A stretch of DNA of 64,000 nucleotides, taken from contig NZ_BDBF01000007.1 in NCBI RefSeq assembly GCF_001612845.1, positions 62,001 through 126,000 on the forward strand. The letters run 5' to 3'. A program made the position numbers and the translations under genes. Numbering within the stretch: position 1 is the stretch's first letter; each line of letters opens with the position of its first letter. The notes beneath the pieces are model-generated. The model saw only the letters and a list, made by a program, of their open reading frames with translations, did not search any database and had not been told where the DNA came from. Below, in pieces: positions 18,307 through 26,486 of the stretch. The DNA comes from Nocardia elegans NBRC 108235 (lineage in GTDB: Bacteria > Actinomycetota > Actinomycetes > Mycobacteriales > Mycobacteriaceae).

Positions 18307-19189
18307 CCGATCAGTCTGCCGTCCGCGACCGGGTGCCCGGCATCGGGGACCGGTGTGCCGATCCGAGGGTGGTGTGGTGACGGCGCTGTGAGACCGCGGA
18401 ACCGCGATGGCATTTCGGAATAGGCGGAATGTGCGGTACGGGCGAATGGCAATTGTTCGGCAACACATTTCGGGCCGGTTTCCGCAGCGGCGGCGAGTTG
18501 CCCTCCGCCGGGCGCGAATTACGCATTCGCCGCAAAGTTGCCGAGGCTCATGCCGACTCTCGGTGCCGGTCGGCCGGTCCGGCCGCGACGAATCCTTCGC
18601 GCAGGTAGGAAGGTTCGCGGGCGGCGATCGCGGATGTGCTCGCGCGCCGACGGGGGCCTGCACTCCGAGCCGGATTCTGTTACGGTTTATTGCGTTTCGG
18701 GGCGCGCGCGATGTTCGGCGACAACTCGAATCCACATGATGATCGCCGGACGGGTCGCAGTGGCACTCGACCCTCAGAACTGTTGCAGACAGCGGGTTTA
18801 AAGGGGGTCAGATCATGCTGACCGTGCTGACATGCTCGGCGGTGACCGTACCGGTCGCGTCGGGTCCTCATTGCCGATTTCGCGCATCCACATCCGCGCC
18901 GGCCCTCGATTCGGCGTTCGAGATACCCCCGTTCACACCCCTTGACCTGCCTGGATGTGGTATCGCCCGAATCTCGGCGGCCTCGGACGGCGCGTCGAGT
19001 TCGCCGAATTCGTCGGGTACGGGACAATTTCCGTTCGGGAAGGGCCTCGGTGACGCCGCACCCGGTGGTGTGCCGTTGGCGACGTCCCATGGCGGTACCG
19101 CTGACAACAACTACCCGTTCTCCACGAACTGATCGCCGAGAGGGTCCGACGATGCTGCACGACGTGCCCGGCTCCGCGGGGATGAGGGA
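18307..19189. other. 880-base region with little clear coding
   Basis: Between the DMT transporter and the secretion locus the sequence is less GC-rich in places (for example the AT-containing stretch around 18400-18560) and no frame has convincing homology or strong third-base bias. It holds one weak candidate gene (18815-19132). The promoter of the secretion locus should lie here, but I could not pick a convincing -35/-10 pair. Confidence 0.5.
18815..19132 (+). CDS. Doubtful hypothetical protein
   Basis: 105 residues. In favour: AAGGGGG about nine bases before the ATG and a mild preference for G or C in third codon positions (about 70 percent by hand count, lower than neighbouring genes). 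Against: composition is Ser/Pro/Gly-rich with no recognisable domain, no signal peptide, and overlapping frames on the other strand are equally open. It precedes the secretion locus on the same strand. Confidence 0.25.
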   Translation: MLTVLTCSAVTVPVASGPHCRFRASTSAPALDSAFEIPPFTPLDLPGCGIARISAASDGASSSPNSSGTGQFPFGKGLGDAAPGGVPLATSHGGTADNNYPFSTN

Positions 19190-20314
19190 ATGTTGAAGCC
19201 GTACAAAGAAGTCCAACGGTGGTTCCCGGCGCTGGAACCCGAACATGCCGTTCCCGCGGCCGCGCCGGGGGAATCCGACGCCGTCGACGACGAGGCGGAA
19301 CCTGGAGCGGCGCGGTACCCGCACTACATCCGTGACACCGAGCCCGAGCCGTTCGACATTCCGTTCGCCGACGAACCGGCCACCCGGCGCAGCGAATTCG
19401 TCGGGGGCTGGACCGACTGGGTCGGCAGCCACGCACCCGGGCCGGACGACGACTATCCGGTCCACGAGGGTGAGGTACTGCGCCTGCCCCGCGACGCCGA
19501 GACCGGCGAGGGCCGGGCTCGTGGCCGCCGCCGGACCCGCCCGGCCGGTGCCGACGGCGACGATGCGGAGGGGTCCGGGGCGCGCTCACCGGGCGACGAC
19601 GCGGACGAGCGCGACGACGTGGACACTCCCGAGTGGATTCTGCCGCCCCGGCGCGAACATGGCGACGGCGCCGCGGGCCGGATCGTGCGCCGCGCCCCGG
19701 GCCCGGCCTCACCGGCCCTGCGCGACTACATCCGCCCGAGCCGGCTGCGGGTCGCGCTCGTCCTAGCGGTAGCCGTGTTATTGCTGGTCGCCGCAGGCGG
19801 TTTCGCCCTGTACGTGCTGCGCTCCGGTGACGGAAGGCAGTCGGTGGCGCCGCTGCCGGCGCGCCCGGCCGTGGGCGACGACGCGCCGATGCTGCGGCTC
19901 ACCTCGGCGTTCGGCGCCGATTCCGGCCCGCGGGTGGGTTCGGCCGGGCACTGCCCCACCGAACGGTCCTCGCGTGTGGTGCGCGGCGCCGAGGTCGGCG
20001 GCACCGATTCCGGGCCGGACGCGATCATGTGGTTCCAGCACGCCTTCTACGTCGAACGCTCGGCCGAGCGTGCGCGCGAGGTGGTGGCGCCGGATGCGGC
20101 GGTCTCACCGGCGCCGGTGATCCAGCGCGGCATCGCCTCGGTGCCGCTGGGCACCGACTATTGCGTGCGGGTGGTCACTGTGGACGACAACAGGTATTCG
20201 GTGGAGGTGACCGAACGGCGGCCGGGCGCGGCCCCCGCCACCTACGACAAGCAGTTGGTGACCACCGCGGTGGTCGGCGGCCGCACCCTGATCACGGGCA
20301 TCACGGCCGGGTAA
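19190..20314 (+). CDS. Membrane-anchored protein, first gene of the type IV secretion-like locus
   Basis: 374 residues. The N-terminal 185 residues are cytoplasmic, acidic and low-complexity (Glu/Asp/Arg/Pro). One membrane helix, VALVLAVAVLLLVAAGGFALYVL (about 188-210), is followed by a C-terminal extracytoplasmic domain of about 160 residues with two cysteines (GHCPTERSS, DYCVRVVTVDD) that may pair. The topology (one helix, small outer domain with a DAIMWFQHAFYVERSAERAR stretch) resembles a VirB8-like or NTF2-like anchor, but this is an inference from layout. A 13-base gap containing an AGGAG site leads to the next gene. Confidence 0.7.
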   Translation: MLKPYKEVQRWFPALEPEHAVPAAAPGESDAVDDEAEPGAARYPHYIRDTEPEPFDIPFADEPATRRSEFVGGWTDWVGSHAPGPDDDYPVHEGEVLRLPRDAETGEGRARGRRRTRPAGADGDDAEGSGARSPGDDADERDDVDTPEWILPPRREHGDGAAGRIVRRAPGPASPALRDYIRPSRLRVALVLAVAVLLLVAAGGFALYVLRSGDGRQSVAPLPARPAVGDDAPMLRLTSAFGADSGPRVGSAGHCPTERSSRVVRGAEVGGTDSGPDAIMWFQHAFYVERSAERAREVVAPDAAVSPAPVIQRGIASVPLGTDYCVRVVTVDDNRYSVEVTERRPGAAPATYDKQLVTTAVVGGRTLITGITAG

Positions 20315-20327
20315 GAGGAGAGCTGAG

Positions 20328-21200
20328 ATGGGACAGGACTGGAGCCGATGGCTCGACGAGACGTCCGACGCGGACGTCGCGGCGGGCTCGCGACCGCGTG
20401 GACGGGCGCCGGTGGTCCGGTTACGCAAGGGTCGGCGTGACGACGGCGAGGGCGGCGGCCTGCCGCGTCCGATCCTGGTCGTCGGCGGCTGCGGTGGCGC
20501 CGGAACCACCACCACCGCACTGGGACTCGCGGGTGAACTGGGCGCGGAGGCGGCGGCCGTCGCCGTCGACGCCACCGTGGCCGGCAGCGACCTGGCCCTG
20601 CGCGGCGCCGACGAACATCTGAGCCCGATCAGTCTGCAGCAGTGGCTGTACGGCCGCGGTGACGACGAACCGGCGCCGCTGAAGGAATGTCTCTCGCAGG
20701 CGAGCTCCGGTATCGGCCTGCTGTGGCGCGACGCCTCCCCGTTGCGCCGCCGCGCCACTTATCTGACGGTGGCCCGGGCCGTCGCCGACGCCGGATACAC
20801 CCCGGTGTACGACGGCGGCAGCCCGATCGCCGCCCGTCAGCTGCGGCCGCTGCTCGAGGACGCGGAAGTGGCTCTGGTGCTGTCGATTCCGGCGCGTGCC
20901 GACGCCGCCAATCGTTTGCGGGTCACGCTGGAATGGCTCGACGACGAATTCGGCGGTCACGCCGAGGGGCAGGGCGGCGGCATCGTGGGCGACACCACCA
21001 TCGTGATCTCACATCAGTTGCCCGGCAACAACTCTCGGGTGGCCGACCATCTGCGCGAACACCTCACCGGCTGGGTGCGCGACATCCGCGAGATCCCGTA
21101 CGACACCCACCTGGCGCGCGGAGAGCTGGTGCGCCACAACGCACTCGATGCCGAAACCCGGAGGGCGTACCGGCGGCTGCTCAGCGGGATGGCATCATGA
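20328..21200 (+). CDS. MinD/ParA-like protein with altered P-loop
   Basis: 290 residues. After a 45-residue charged N-terminus, PILVVGGCGGAGTTTTALGLAGEL sits where MinD/ParA proteins have the deviant Walker A KGGxGKTT. The catalytic lysine position is Thr and the signature lysine at the start is also absent. Later parts keep the fold pattern: AVAVDATVAGSDLALRG (Asp of Walker A') and VALVLSIPARADAANRLR. ATP hydrolysis is therefore doubtful; it may bind nucleotide weakly or act as a regulator of assembly, as CpaE/TadZ-type proteins do. It overlaps the next gene by four bases (ATGA). Confidence 0.75.
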   Translation: MGQDWSRWLDETSDADVAAGSRPRGRAPVVRLRKGRRDDGEGGGLPRPILVVGGCGGAGTTTTALGLAGELGAEAAAVAVDATVAGSDLALRGADEHLSPISLQQWLYGRGDDEPAPLKECLSQASSGIGLLWRDASPLRRRATYLTVARAVADAGYTPVYDGGSPIAARQLRPLLEDAEVALVLSIPARADAANRLRVTLEWLDDEFGGHAEGQGGGIVGDTTIVISHQLPGNNSRVADHLREHLTGWVRDIREIPYDTHLARGELVRHNALDAETRRAYRRLLSGMAS

Positions 21201-21841
21201 CCGCGGCCATGAAGGAACCTCGCTCTTCCGAAAACCCGCCTGCGGCAGGCGTTGTCGCACCGGCGGAGTCTCGTCGCGCGCCCATCTGGGACCGTCCGGT
21301 ACCGGGCGCCGGACGTGCGCCGCTGGTGTGGTTGCTGGGGGTGCACGGCGGCGCCGGAGCCAGTACCCTCGCGCATGTGCTTGCGCCTGCGGCGGATTCG
21401 CACCGGCGCTGGCCCGGTGTGTTCGAACGCGAATCACCTTTCGTGGTGCTGGTCGCCCGCGAGACCATCGCCGGGCTGACTCGCGCCCATGATCTGCTGC
21501 GCCAGCACCGGGCCGGGCTCGCGGGGCCGAGCGAGGTGCTGGGCCTGGTGACCGTGGCCGCGCGCCCGGGCCGGATCCCGGCCGAGATCCGGCGCTACCG
21601 CGATGTGGTCGGCGCATTGGCCGGGGAGGTGTGGCAGATGCCCTGGATCGAGGAGTGGACGCTGGTCGAACCCGATCAGCTTCCGGTGTGGTCGCCGAGC
21701 GACCCGCCACCACAGCAGCGCAAACGCAAACTCGATCCGCTGCAAGAAGTTCCGCACGAGGTGGACGCGCTGGGAATGAGCATCGTCGACCTCGTGCGGG
21801 AGACGGTCGGTGCCGGTTCGCAACAGGAGGAGCAACGATGA
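21197..21841 (+). CDS. Second P-loop-like protein (GGAGAST motif)
   Basis: 214 residues. PLVWLLGVHGGAGASTLAHV has the GGxGAST form seen in CpaE/TadZ/Ssd-type proteins, where the Walker A lysine is replaced. It resembles an uncharacterised family found beside actinomycete type IV secretion genes. The fold seems reduced: after the P-loop come an arginine-rich helix and a proline-rich C-terminus (VWSPSDPPPQQRKRK). No membrane segment. It overlaps its neighbours by four bases on both sides, so it is translated in step with the preceding ATPase-like gene, perhaps as its partner. Confidence 0.7.
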   Translation: MTAAMKEPRSSENPPAAGVVAPAESRRAPIWDRPVPGAGRAPLVWLLGVHGGAGASTLAHVLAPAADSHRRWPGVFERESPFVVLVARETIAGLTRAHDLLRQHRAGLAGPSEVLGLVTVAARPGRIPAEIRRYRDVVGALAGEVWQMPWIEEWTLVEPDQLPVWSPSDPPPQQRKRKLDPLQEVPHEVDALGMSIVDLVRETVGAGSQQEEQR

Positions 21842-21951
21842 TCGTGCCCGGACGTTGTGCTGCCGCGACCACGCCGACAGCTGTTTCCGACGGTGTACCT
21901 CCGGTACCCGGCTTTGTATTCCGATCACCTATTGAGAAGGACGCTCGATGA
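21838..21951 (+). CDS. 37-residue small protein, translationally coupled
   Basis: A short frame, MIVPGRCAAATTPTAVS then DGVPPVPGFVFRSPIEKDAR. AGGAGGAG lies about five bases before its ATG, one of the best ribosome sites in the window. Its start overlaps the preceding stop and its stop overlaps the next start, both as ATGA. The peptide has no homology I recognise and no clear membrane helix. It may be a real small protein or only a coupling device for the pilin-like gene that follows. Confidence 0.45.
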   Translation: MIVPGRCAAATTPTAVSDGVPPVPGFVFRSPIEKDAR

Positions 21952-22244
21952 GTACCATCCTGGCCGCTGTACACGAGACGTACGGCGTTGTTCTCGCTCA
22001 GGTCGGGAATCCGACACCCGAGACGCCGCCGGCCGCCGACAAGCTCATGAAACTGGTGCGCTACTTCACGTGGTTCGTGCTGCTGTCGGGCATCTTGGGC
22101 ATCACCTACGCCGGTGGCCGCTTCGCCTGGGAGAAGTGGACCGGTGGCGGCCTGGAATCGCCGAAGATGGTGGCGGGCGCCATGATCGGCGGCATCGTCG
22201 CCACCAGTGCGGGCACGATCATGAACGCAGTCATCGGATCGTGA
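21948..22244 (+). CDS. VirB2-like two-helix membrane protein (pilin-like), copy 1
   Basis: 98 residues. Two helices, YFTWFVLLSGILGITYAGGRFAW (about 39-61) and MVAGAMIGGIVATSAGTIMNAVI (about 74-96), are separated by a short loop with WTGGGLESPK. Size, two closely spaced helices and a small-residue GxxG pattern in the second helix are those of VirB2/TrbC-type pilins and of the short membrane proteins in Gram-positive type IV systems. It precedes a clearly related copy with a four-base overlap. Confidence 0.7.
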   Translation: MSTILAAVHETYGVVLAQVGNPTPETPPAADKLMKLVRYFTWFVLLSGILGITYAGGRFAWEKWTGGGLESPKMVAGAMIGGIVATSAGTIMNAVIGS

Positions 22245-22504
22245 GGGGCGCCGCGATCGTGCTGGCCTACAAGCAGATGCCCGCGGACGTGATCGAACCG
22301 ATCATGCAGCTGATCAACTGGTTACTGTGGTGCGTGCTGTTGCTGTGCCTGGCCTGGATGATCATCTCCGCGGGCCGGCTGTGGTCGGCGATGCGCGACG
22401 ATATGGCCGTCAACGACGCCTCGCACGGCATCGTGATGAGCCTGATCGGCGCCATCGTGGCCAGTTCGGCAAGTGCGATCGCATTGACCCTGCTTCCTGC
22501 GTGA
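22241..22504 (+). CDS. VirB2-like two-helix membrane protein (pilin-like), copy 2
   Basis: 87 residues from a GTG that overlaps the previous stop (GTGA). Helices are LINWLLWCVLLLCLAWMIISAG and GIVMSLIGAIVASSASAIALTLL. Aligned with the preceding gene it shares the [IT]xAGR...W element after helix 1 and the [IM]IGxIVA[ST]SA element of helix 2, so the two arose by duplication. The loop between helices (RDDMAVNDASH) is more polar. Together they may form a two-subunit pilus or membrane plug. Confidence 0.68.
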   Translation: MRGAAIVLAYKQMPADVIEPIMQLINWLLWCVLLLCLAWMIISAGRLWSAMRDDMAVNDASHGIVMSLIGAIVASSASAIALTLLPA

Positions 22505-22508
22505 GCCG

Positions 22509-22607
22509 GTGACAGATTTCCGTATGCACGCCGACGACACCACGGCGACAACCACATTCGACGAAACGACATTCGACGACGACCTGCGACGGGAGGTGAC
22601 GGTATGA
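22509..22607 (+). CDS. Possible 32-residue acidic small protein
   Basis: GTG at 22509, four bases after the preceding stop, opens a frame of 32 codons whose stop overlaps the next ATG (ATGA at 22604). The peptide is acidic and Thr/Asp-rich with a short internal repeat, TTFDETTFDDDL. No good ribosome site precedes it. The back-to-back fit in the operon is the only support. Confidence 0.3.
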   Translation: MTDFRMHADDTTATTTFDETTFDDDLRREVTV

Positions 22608-23437
22608 GTAACAAGGACACCTACGACGAGCGCAGCGGCGTCTCCTTCGGCGTCATCGTCTCCGCTGCCGTGATCGCCCTGATCGTGATCGTCGGCGTCT
22701 TCGTCTACGTCGGCCGCGACACCTCCTCTTCCGCAGCCCGGAAAGCGGATCCGCCGCCCTCGCCCGTCGCGGGCTCGGGCGCGACCGGATTCGCCGGACC
22801 CGATACGGATCTGTTCGGCCGGCGGGTCGATATTCCCAACAACCCTGCGGGACAACCGCTTCCGCAGAACTCCGCGCAGCAGCACAGCTCGTCGGATTCG
22901 GACTGGCTGACCGCGGCACCCGCCGGCACCACCGAACCGCGCGGCTGGCAGCGGGTCTACGGCGCCTCGGTGCCGTTCTCCACCAGCGACGGTCCGACCC
23001 GGATCGATGACAAGGGACTGGCCGTCGGCTATTCCCACACACCGCAGGGGGCGGCATTGGCGGCGGCGCAGATCACCTATCGGCTCAACGCGCGGCCCGG
23101 CGACCGGGAGCTGTACGTGCGCCAGGTGCGGGTCTCGGCCCAGCAGATCGCGGCCTACGACAAGGCGCGCGGTGACGGCAAACTGCCCGATCAGCAGCCG
23201 GCGCGGATCACCAAGTACCTGGTCGCACCCGACGCGTTCCAGATCGAGAACTATGCCGACGATATGGCGATCGTGCGGCTGGCCGCCCGCGGGCCGAACA
23301 ACGACGGCAAACAGGTGTGGGCGGCGATCCGGCTGATCATGGTGTGGGACAACGGGGATTGGCGACTCAAACCCACCGACACCAGAGCCACGCCGAGTGA
23401 ATACGTCGACACCCTGCAGGGGTGGACCCGATGGTGA
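22604..23437 (+). CDS. Membrane-anchored secretion-locus protein, VirB8-like candidate
   Basis: 277 residues. One N-terminal helix (FGVIVSAAVIALIVIVGVFVYVG, about 15-37) anchors an outer domain of about 180 residues after a Pro/Gly/Ser-rich stalk. The domain begins WQRVYGASVPFSTSDGP and continues GLAVGYSHTPQGAALAAAQITYR, a sequence typical of an uncharacterised family found next to SCO6880-type genes in actinomycetes. It closes with VRLIMVWDNGDWRL-like text (IRLIMVWDNGDWRL), as in NTF2-like domains. VirB8/TcpC function is an inference from topology and place. Confidence 0.7.
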   Translation: MSNKDTYDERSGVSFGVIVSAAVIALIVIVGVFVYVGRDTSSSAARKADPPPSPVAGSGATGFAGPDTDLFGRRVDIPNNPAGQPLPQNSAQQHSSSDSDWLTAAPAGTTEPRGWQRVYGASVPFSTSDGPTRIDDKGLAVGYSHTPQGAALAAAQITYRLNARPGDRELYVRQVRVSAQQIAAYDKARGDGKLPDQQPARITKYLVAPDAFQIENYADDMAIVRLAARGPNNDGKQVWAAIRLIMVWDNGDWRLKPTDTRATPSEYVDTLQGWTRW

Positions 23438-23517
23438 GCACAGCGATTTCGAGAAAGGCACGAGAGTCAGCCGATGGTCCGGATCGATTCCCTGCGACGC
23501 ATCGAGGAGTGGATCTC

Positions 23518-24993
23518 ATGGTGAGGCGCATCGTCACGATCCTCGCGGTCGTGTTCACCGTCATGATCGCGACCCCGACGGTGGCCTACGGGCAGACCTA
23601 CGGATTCGACCAGACCTGTAACGAGATTCACGACGATCTCGACGGTCTGGGCCTGCCCGGCGTATCGCTCGGCGACGCCGCCTCCGCGGCGTGCAAGGCC
23701 GGCAACGCCGCCACCCATCCCGGTGACGCCGCGAACGCGGTGAAGGACAAGGCGTGGGATTCCACCTTCGGCAAGGTGGTCGACTCGTTGATGAACGGTC
23801 TGGGCGAGGCGCTGATCCTGGCGCTCACCTTCTGGATGAAGGTGCCCAACGATCGCATCAGCGACGGGGGAGCGCTGTTCCAGAAGATCAACGACTACAC
23901 CTATCAAGCGCAGATTCTGTTGCTGATCGTGTCGGTGATCCTGTCCGGCGCCAGACTCGCCGAAGCCAGACGCGGTGCGGCACTGAGCGAGGCCGCGGAA
24001 TCGTTCCGGATGTTCGCCCGCGTGGTCTTCAGCTCCTGGATGCTGGGTGCGGTGGTGGTCGCGGGTACGCAGGCCTCGGACCGCTTCTCGCAGTGGGTGA
24101 TCGAGGACGCCACCAACGGCAATGCCCGCAGCCTCGCCGAGTTGATGGTGAAAACCTCCAAGCTGCAAGCATTTTCGCCCGGCCTGGTGCTGATCATCGC
24201 GATCGTCGGCCTGCTCGGCGCGTTGGCTCAGATCGTGCTGGCCATCGTGCGCCAGGGCATGCTGGTGGTAGCCGCGGGTGTGCTGCCGCTGGCCGCGGCG
24301 GCGTCGGGCACCAGTACCGGCCGCCAGGCGTATCCGAAGCTGATCGGCTGGATCATCGCGTTCATGCTGTGGAAACCGGTGGCCGCGATCGTCTACATGA
24401 TCGCCTTCGTCACCGCCGGTGACACCAACTCGACGACACCGACCTCGGGTCTGCCGGACGCCGACCAGGCGCAGCGGATGCTGGTCGCGATCGTACTGCT
24501 GTGCAGTGTCGCCTTCGTCCTGCCCGCGCTGATGCGGCTGGTCACCCCGGCGGTGGCGATCGCCGGCAGCGGTGGATCCGGCCTGGGCGCCACCGGAGCG
24601 GTGCTGCTGGGAGCAGCCGCATTGGGCGCGGTGGGTACCAAGGCGGTCGGCGTGCGCACGCAAGCGGCGGCGGGAGCGCCGGGATATGTGGGCCGCAACG
24701 GAGGTCAGCGTCCGCCCGGCGGTACCGGTCGCGGCGGCAGTCCCCGGCCTGTTCCGCCGCGCGGCCCGCGCCCGGGCGGCGGTGGCGGGGGTCAGCAGGC
24801 GCCCGCGAGTCCGCGCGCACCCGGCGGTGCCGCGGCGGTACCATCCGGCGCGTCGCGAGCCATGAACAACATCGCGACGGCCCGGGCCGCGGGCGCGCAC
24901 CTCAACCGCGCCGACGAAGCCATGGGCGATATCGCCGGTGACCGCTGGACCAACCGCGCACCCGACCTCGGCAGGAGCACCATCCCGCGATGA
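23518..24993 (+). CDS. VirB6/TrbL-like polytopic membrane protein
   Basis: 491 residues from the ATG at 23518, chosen because GAGGAG lies eight bases upstream and a signal sequence (MVRRIVTILAVVFTVMIA then TPTVAYG) follows at once. A GTG at 23434 overlapping the previous stop is an alternative. The outer N-terminal part has two cysteines. Six or so helices follow, including ILLLIVSVILSGARLAE, LVLIIAIVGLLGALAQIVL, GMLVVAAGVLPLAAAAS and WIIAFMLWKPVAAIVYMIAF; the latter two are typical of TrbL/VirB6 proteins. The C-terminal 120 residues are Gly/Pro/Arg-rich and cytoplasmic. It would form the inner-membrane channel. Confidence 0.78.
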   Translation: MVRRIVTILAVVFTVMIATPTVAYGQTYGFDQTCNEIHDDLDGLGLPGVSLGDAASAACKAGNAATHPGDAANAVKDKAWDSTFGKVVDSLMNGLGEALILALTFWMKVPNDRISDGGALFQKINDYTYQAQILLLIVSVILSGARLAEARRGAALSEAAESFRMFARVVFSSWMLGAVVVAGTQASDRFSQWVIEDATNGNARSLAELMVKTSKLQAFSPGLVLIIAIVGLLGALAQIVLAIVRQGMLVVAAGVLPLAAAASGTSTGRQAYPKLIGWIIAFMLWKPVAAIVYMIAFVTAGDTNSTTPTSGLPDADQAQRMLVAIVLLCSVAFVLPALMRLVTPAVAIAGSGGSGLGATGAVLLGAAALGAVGTKAVGVRTQAAAGAPGYVGRNGGQRPPGGTGRGGSPRPVPPRGPRPGGGGGGQQAPASPRAPGGAAAVPSGASRAMNNIATARAAGAHLNRADEAMGDIAGDRWTNRAPDLGRSTIPR

Positions 24994-26480
24994 CGACGAC
25001 CGACACCTACGAGCGCCGCTCGTACGGGCTGTGGCAGAAGCCCCGCAGCGCAGGCCTTTTCGGGTTGCGCTGGGGGGAGACGGTGCTCGGCTTCGTCGTC
25101 GTCATCACCGCCCTGATGACGGCGCTGGTCGCCGGGCCGAAACCGGCGCTGTTCGTCGCGATCATCGGTGTGGTCGTGATGGTTCCACTGGTGTGGCGGA
25201 CGGGGGGCCGCTCCGGTTACGAGACGGGATTGATGATGTTCCATTGGTTGCGCGGCCGCAGCAAGGGCGAGCACGTCTATCGCGGCGGCCGGTTCTCCCG
25301 CATTCCCGGCGGCGTCGCGCGCCTGCCCGGACTGATGGCGCCCTCGCGGCTGTACGAGGGAATCGACGCCGGCGGCTACAGCTTCGGCATGATCCATCTG
25401 CCGCAATTCGCGCAGTACACGGTCGTGCTGCGGGCCTGGCCGCAGGGACACGAGGCGGTCGACCAGCCGGTGATCGATCGGTGGGTGTCGGCCTGGGGAA
25501 CCTTCCTGGCCTCGCTGGGACAGACCTCCGACATCGTCGCGGTGGTTCCGGTGATCGATACCGTGCCGGAGACCGGAAACCGTTTGCTCACCGAGGTTTC
25601 CACCATCACCCGGCCGGAGTCGCCGGCGCTGGCGCAGCAGGTGATGTACGAGCTGGCAACCGAATTGCCACAGGAGCGCGTGCAATTGCTGCCGCGCGTG
25701 GCAATCACGTTCAAGGCCACCACCGCCGAACGACGCAAGAATCCGGCCGAGGAGGCCGTCGAGATCGGTCGTCGGCTGCCGGGGATCTGCGCGGCGCTGG
25801 CCGAAGCGGGCGTGCGGGCGCAGCCGATGTCGGCCGACGAGGTGATCTCGTTCATCCGCCGCAGCTACGACCCGGCCGCGCAGGCCGATCTGGAAGTGGC
25901 CGCCGGCGAGATCGGCGGGCACGGGCTGGATTGGGCCGACGCCGGCCCGATCTCGCACGAGGAACGCTGGGATCAGTTCATCCACGACGGCGGCCGCTCG
26001 GTCACCTGGGAGATGGACGCCGCACCCGAGGGCGCGGTCGACGAGCGGGTGCTGCAGCGCCTGCTGGCACCGAATCCGGAGGTCCCGCGCAAGCGGATCG
26101 CGATCGTCTACCGTCCCCATTCGGCCGCCGACGCCGCCGAGATCGTGGACGACGACTACAAGAACGCGCTGGTCGCGCAGCAGAGCGAACGGGGCGTGGT
26201 CTCCGCCTCGGCGACGCTGCGGGTGGGCGCCACCCAGCAGGCGCGTGAGGAACAGGCGCGCGGTCACGGCGTGACCCGATTCGGTGCGCTCGTCACCATC
26301 ACCGAACCGCTGCGCGGTGATCTGCCGCGGATCGAAGCCATTACCCGCGACCTGTCCACACAGGCCCGGTTGAAGATCCGGCGTTGCTACCGCTACCAGG
26401 CGGCGGCCTTCGCGGCCTCACTCGGCTGCGGGGTGATCCTGCCGGAACACGCGAGTATTCCCAAGGCATTGGCGGGGTGA
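24990..26480 (+). CDS. SCO6880-family type IV secretion protein (VirB3/PrgI-like)
   Basis: 496 residues. The start YERRSYGLWQKPRSAGLFGL and two adjacent helices (TVLGFVVVITALMTALVA, ALFVAIIGVVVMVPLVW, about residues 27-68) match the SCO6880 family, in which a VirB3/PrgI-like membrane part is joined to a soluble domain. The soluble part, from GVARLPGLMAPSRLYEG on, resembles the N-terminal region of VirB4 ATPases but has no P-loop. It thus probably couples the membrane channel to the VirB4-like ATPase encoded next, six bases downstream. Overlaps the preceding gene by four bases. Confidence 0.82.
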   Translation: MTTTDTYERRSYGLWQKPRSAGLFGLRWGETVLGFVVVITALMTALVAGPKPALFVAIIGVVVMVPLVWRTGGRSGYETGLMMFHWLRGRSKGEHVYRGGRFSRIPGGVARLPGLMAPSRLYEGIDAGGYSFGMIHLPQFAQYTVVLRAWPQGHEAVDQPVIDRWVSAWGTFLASLGQTSDIVAVVPVIDTVPETGNRLLTEVSTITRPESPALAQQVMYELATELPQERVQLLPRVAITFKATTAERRKNPAEEAVEIGRRLPGICAALAEAGVRAQPMSADEVISFIRRSYDPAAQADLEVAAGEIGGHGLDWADAGPISHEERWDQFIHDGGRSVTWEMDAAPEGAVDERVLQRLLAPNPEVPRKRIAIVYRPHSAADAAEIVDDDYKNALVAQQSERGVVSASATLRVGATQQAREEQARGHGVTRFGALVTITEPLRGDLPRIEAITRDLSTQARLKIRRCYRYQAAAFAASLGCGVILPEHASIPKALAG

Positions 26481-26486
26481 GCGCAG

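Noticed and set aside
18868..19110. Minus-strand frame in the 18.3-19.2 kb gap
   Set aside because: No start signal, no homology and no third-base bias.
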